Of a stretch of DNA of 64,000 nt, positions 61,566-64,000 are shown one piece after another. The stretch comes from Ascidiaceihabitans sp. Its GTDB lineage: Bacteria > Pseudomonadota > Alphaproteobacteria > Rhodobacterales > Rhodobacteraceae. How positions within the stretch are numbered: position 1 is the stretch's first letter; every line of letters starts with the position of its first letter. The notes below the pieces were generated by a model. The model did no database searches. It was not told the DNA's origin and saw nothing but the letters and a program-made list of their open reading frames with translations. The stretch spans positions 1-64,000 of the forward strand of contig JAQXDI010000001.1 of NCBI GenBank assembly GCA_029251465.1, in the 5' to 3' direction. Made by a program: the position numbers and the translations under genes.

Positions 61566-63344
61566 ATGGGCCTATTCGAGCTTTCGCAGACCGGCAGCGC
61601 CGTGGTGACATTAACTGTTGTGGTCATCATGTTTGTGTTGTTCTTGCGCGAAACCTTTCCAACCGAAGTGGTCGCGATAACCGGTGCAGCGCTGATGCTG
61701 GGCCTTGGCGTTCTGCCCTACGAAAAGGCGCTCGCGGTCTTGTCCAATCCCGCCCCGTGGACCATCGCTGCAATGTTCATCATCATGGGGGCCTTGGTGC
61801 GCACTGGCGCGCTTGAGGCGTTCACCGGCCTTGCCGATCGCACCGCCAAAACCAATCCGGCGCTGGCCATCGCGATGCTGATGACGTTTGTGGTTCTGGC
61901 CTCGGCGATTGTGTCCAACACGCCGGTGGTTGTGGTGATGATCCCGGTGTTCATTCAACTGGCTAAAACCATGGGTGTGTCTTCATCCAAGCTGTTGATT
62001 CCGCTCAGTTATGCCGCGATTTTGGGTGGTACGTTAACCTTGATCGGGACATCGACCAACCTATTGGTGGACGGTGTGGCGCGGGCCCAAGGGCTCGAAG
62101 GGTTCTCGATTTTCGAGGTCACGCCGCTGGGCATTATTCTGGTCATTTGGGGCATGATTTACCTGCGTTTCATCGCGCCACAACTGCTGCCAGATCGGGA
62201 AAGCATGGCTGACTTGCTGTCTGATCGCAGCCGGATGAAGTTCTTTACCGAGGCCGTGATCCCGCCGGAATCCAACCTGATCGGGCGTGAAGTCACTGGC
62301 GTACAACTGTTCAAACGGGACGGTGTGCGCTTGATCGACGTCATCCGCGGCGACCAATCCCTGCGGCGCAATTTGCAAGGCGTGGAACTGGCAGTCGGGG
62401 ACCGCGTGGTTTTGCGCACACAGATCACCGAATTGCTCAGCCTACAGCGCAACAAAGAACTCAAACGCGTCGATCAGGTGTCGGCCGTTGAAACCTCAAC
62501 CGTCGAGGCATTGATTACACCGGGGTGCAAAATGATCGGGCGCTCGCTGGGGTCGCTGCGGCTGCGTAGACGGTTCGGCGTTTATCCATTGGCCGTGCAT
62601 CGACGCAACCAGAACATCGGGCGGCAACTGGATGATCTGGTGGTCAAAGTCGGCGACACGCTACTGCTCGAAGGGGCGCCTGTCGACATTCAAAAGCTTT
62701 CGATCGAGATGGAAATGGTGGATGTTTCCAAACCGTCTGGTTGGGCGTTTCGCCGCAGTCACGCGCCCATCGCGATTGCCGGTTTGATCGCGATTGTCGG
62801 ACTGGCTGCGTTCGGTGTCGCCCCGATCTTGCTGCTGTCTATTTTGGCGGTGTCGTTGGTGCTGATCACCCGCTGCATCGACGCAGAAGAGGCGTTCTCC
62901 TTTGTGGATGGTCGCCTGTTGGCGCTGATTTTTTCGATGCTGGCCATTGGGGCGGCGCTCGAGGCATCTGGCGCTGTCGCCCTGATCGTTGATTTTATCG
63001 CGCCGGCCTTGGGCGTTTTGCCACCATTTTTGATCGTCTGGGCGATCTATTTGCTGACGTCGGTACTGACCGAATTGGTGTCCAACAATGCAGTTGCTGT
63101 GGTCGTGACGCCGATTGCGATTGGCCTTGCCTCGGCTTTGGGCATTGACCCGCGACCGCTGGTTGTGGCGGTGATGGTCGCCGCGTCAGCCAGTTTTGCG
63201 ACGCCCATCGGGTATCAAACCAACATGCTGGTGTATGGTCCGGGGGGCTACAAATTCACCGACTTCATGCGTGTCGGCATCCCGCTGAACCTGAGCATCG
63301 GCATCCTTGCATCTGCCGTTATTCCGCTGCTCTGGCCGTTCTAA
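61566..63344 (+). CDS. SLC13/DASS-family permease with two TrkA-C (RCK_C) domains
   Basis: A 592-aa inner-membrane transporter. The first membrane half has SAIVSNTPVVVVMIPVF and TLIGTSTNLLVDG, the anion-binding SNT-like motif. The middle cytoplasmic part holds two TrkA-C domains (LIGREVTGVQLFKRDGVRLID; MIGRSLGSLRLRRRFGVYPL). The second half has LTELVSNNAVAVVVTPIAI and FATPIGYQTNMLVYGPGGY. It probably imports a divalent anion such as sulfate or a dicarboxylate with sodium. Followed three bases later by bciA. Confidence 0.92.
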   Translation: MGLFELSQTGSAVVTLTVVVIMFVLFLRETFPTEVVAITGAALMLGLGVLPYEKALAVLSNPAPWTIAAMFIIMGALVRTGALEAFTGLADRTAKTNPALAIAMLMTFVVLASAIVSNTPVVVVMIPVFIQLAKTMGVSSSKLLIPLSYAAILGGTLTLIGTSTNLLVDGVARAQGLEGFSIFEVTPLGIILVIWGMIYLRFIAPQLLPDRESMADLLSDRSRMKFFTEAVIPPESNLIGREVTGVQLFKRDGVRLIDVIRGDQSLRRNLQGVELAVGDRVVLRTQITELLSLQRNKELKRVDQVSAVETSTVEALITPGCKMIGRSLGSLRLRRRFGVYPLAVHRRNQNIGRQLDDLVVKVGDTLLLEGAPVDIQKLSIEMEMVDVSKPSGWAFRRSHAPIAIAGLIAIVGLAAFGVAPILLLSILAVSLVLITRCIDAEEAFSFVDGRLLALIFSMLAIGAALEASGAVALIVDFIAPALGVLPPFLIVWAIYLLTSVLTELVSNNAVAVVVTPIAIGLASALGIDPRPLVVAVMVAASASFATPIGYQTNMLVYGPGGYKFTDFMRVGIPLNLSIGILASAVIPLLWPF

Positions 63345-63347
63345 ATC

Positions 63348-64000
63348 ATGCGGGTTTTTATGATTGGTGCGTCAGGGACGGCGGGACGCGCCACCGCGCA
63401 AGCGTTGATCGATGCGGGTCACGACGTTGTCTGTTTTCTGCGCCCTTCCAGCACGTTAAACCTACCCGGGGCTACACGACGAAACGGTGACGTAAATGAC
63501 CTTGGCTCCCTTCAAAACGACGGTTTTTGCGGCGAAATTTTTGATGCAGTTGTGTCCTGCCTTGCCTCGCGCAGCGGCACGCCCACCGATGCGTGGCAGA
63601 TCGACCACAAGGCCCATATGAACGTGCTTGAGGCCGCGAAAAATTCGAAAATTCAACACTTTATCCTGATGTCTGCGATTTGTGTGCAAAAGCCCAAGCT
63701 GGCCTTTCAACATGCCAAACTTGCGTTTGAAACCGCGCTGATCGCCAGCGGTTTAACCTATTCCATTGTGCGCCCAACTGCTCTGTTCAAATCCCTTTCA
63801 GGGCAGCTCGATCGGCTTCGCGCAGGCAAACCGTTCCTGGTTTTCGGTGATGGTGCATTGACTGCATGCAAGCCGATCAGCGATGCGGATTTGGGGCGGT
63901 TCATGGCCGAATGCCTCACAGACAAAACCCGACATCACCGGATTTTACCCATCGGGGGACCAGGACCAGCGATCACACCACGTGATCAGGCCAACGCGCT
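63348..64000 (+). CDS. bciA: Divinyl chlorophyllide a 8-vinyl-reductase, 5' part (runs off right edge)
   Basis: From ATG 63348 there are 217 open codons to the window edge. The Rossmann start MRVFMIGASGTAGRATAQAL is followed by DAWQIDHKAHMNVLEAAKNS, then HFILMSAICVQKPKLAFQHA, SIVRPTALFKSLSGQLDRLR and GKPFLVFGDGALTACKPISD, blocks I associate with BciA, the NADPH-dependent reductase of the C8 vinyl group in (bacterio)chlorophyll synthesis. Other atypical SDR proteins share the fold, but the LTACKPISDADLG and ILPIGGPGPAITP segments favour BciA. The C-terminal end is outside the window. Confidence 0.82.
   Translation, partial: MRVFMIGASGTAGRATAQALIDAGHDVVCFLRPSSTLNLPGATRRNGDVNDLGSLQNDGFCGEIFDAVVSCLASRSGTPTDAWQIDHKAHMNVLEAAKNSKIQHFILMSAICVQKPKLAFQHAKLAFETALIASGLTYSIVRPTALFKSLSGQLDRLRAGKPFLVFGDGALTACKPISDADLGRFMAECLTDKTRHHRILPIGGPGPAITPRDQANA

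Overview
The window looks like chromosome from a marine Roseobacter-group alphaproteobacterium (Rhodobacteraceae). I base this on a moderately high GC content, a run of TTGACG-type -35 boxes, monomeric isocitrate dehydrogenase, DUF1127 and DUF2927 proteins, a fused two-ATPase peptide transporter, cyanide-insensitive-type cytochrome bd, and a partial bciA (8-vinyl reductase of bacteriochlorophyll synthesis) at the right edge, which suggests a phototrophic lineage. Genus cannot be assigned from the sequence alone. Everything here is reading and comparison from memory; no database search was run.

Layout. 1-357: 5' part of a tyrosine recombinase running off the left edge, with a strong hairpin over its ribosome binding site. 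690-764: tRNA-Gly(TCC). 983-13430: mostly housekeeping and metabolic genes (monomeric icd, NylA-like amidase, glycine-zipper lipoprotein, ABC exporter, a BON-LysM gene split by an in-frame stop, acyl-CoA synthetase plus HSL-type hydrolase, phosphodiesterase, a thioredoxin-like gene frameshifted in a poly-G run, a GST). 13529-21889, minus strand: a peptide/nickel-type ABC importer preceded by a CocE-type hydrolase and a glycerate kinase. 22143-30169, plus strand: a complete type I secretion locus consisting of a BapA-prefix adhesin with six tandem Ig-like repeats, a TolC-like lipoprotein, a LapB-like ABC transporter and an HlyD-type adaptor, with a perfect 18-bp palindrome upstream.

30179-38215, minus strand: a compact series of TerC, a 29-residue membrane peptide, XpaC, TelA, a DUF2927 lipoprotein, an SPFH/GYF protein, cytochrome b561, a double zinc-ribbon membrane protein, a nitroreductase and Dtd. 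It looks like a membrane or envelope stress module and is the most system-like, least characterised part of the window. 38351-46147: rRNA pseudouridine synthase, tadA, cytochrome bd (cydAB), an UPF0173 hydrolase, a ceramidase-family protein, a VOC protein and gatCA.

46193-53773: Excalibur lipoprotein, AmpD-like amidase with an apparent CTG start, RNase P RNA, an SDR, rpmG, a GNAT, a phosphatase-like protein, DUF1272, a Bax inhibitor-1 protein, DUF1127, and LysR and XRE regulators. 53829-57686: a hisN-like phosphatase, 8-oxoguanine deaminase and CAP protein with ATGA overlaps, meeting guanine deaminase head-on. 57780-64000: mgtE, 5-FTHF cyclo-ligase, a YmdB-like phosphodiesterase, a DMT exporter, an SLC13 permease and bciA (cut by the window edge). 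A small family of REP-like palindromes (GGTGNNNN/NNNNCACC followed by TTAC) occupies several intergenic gaps.
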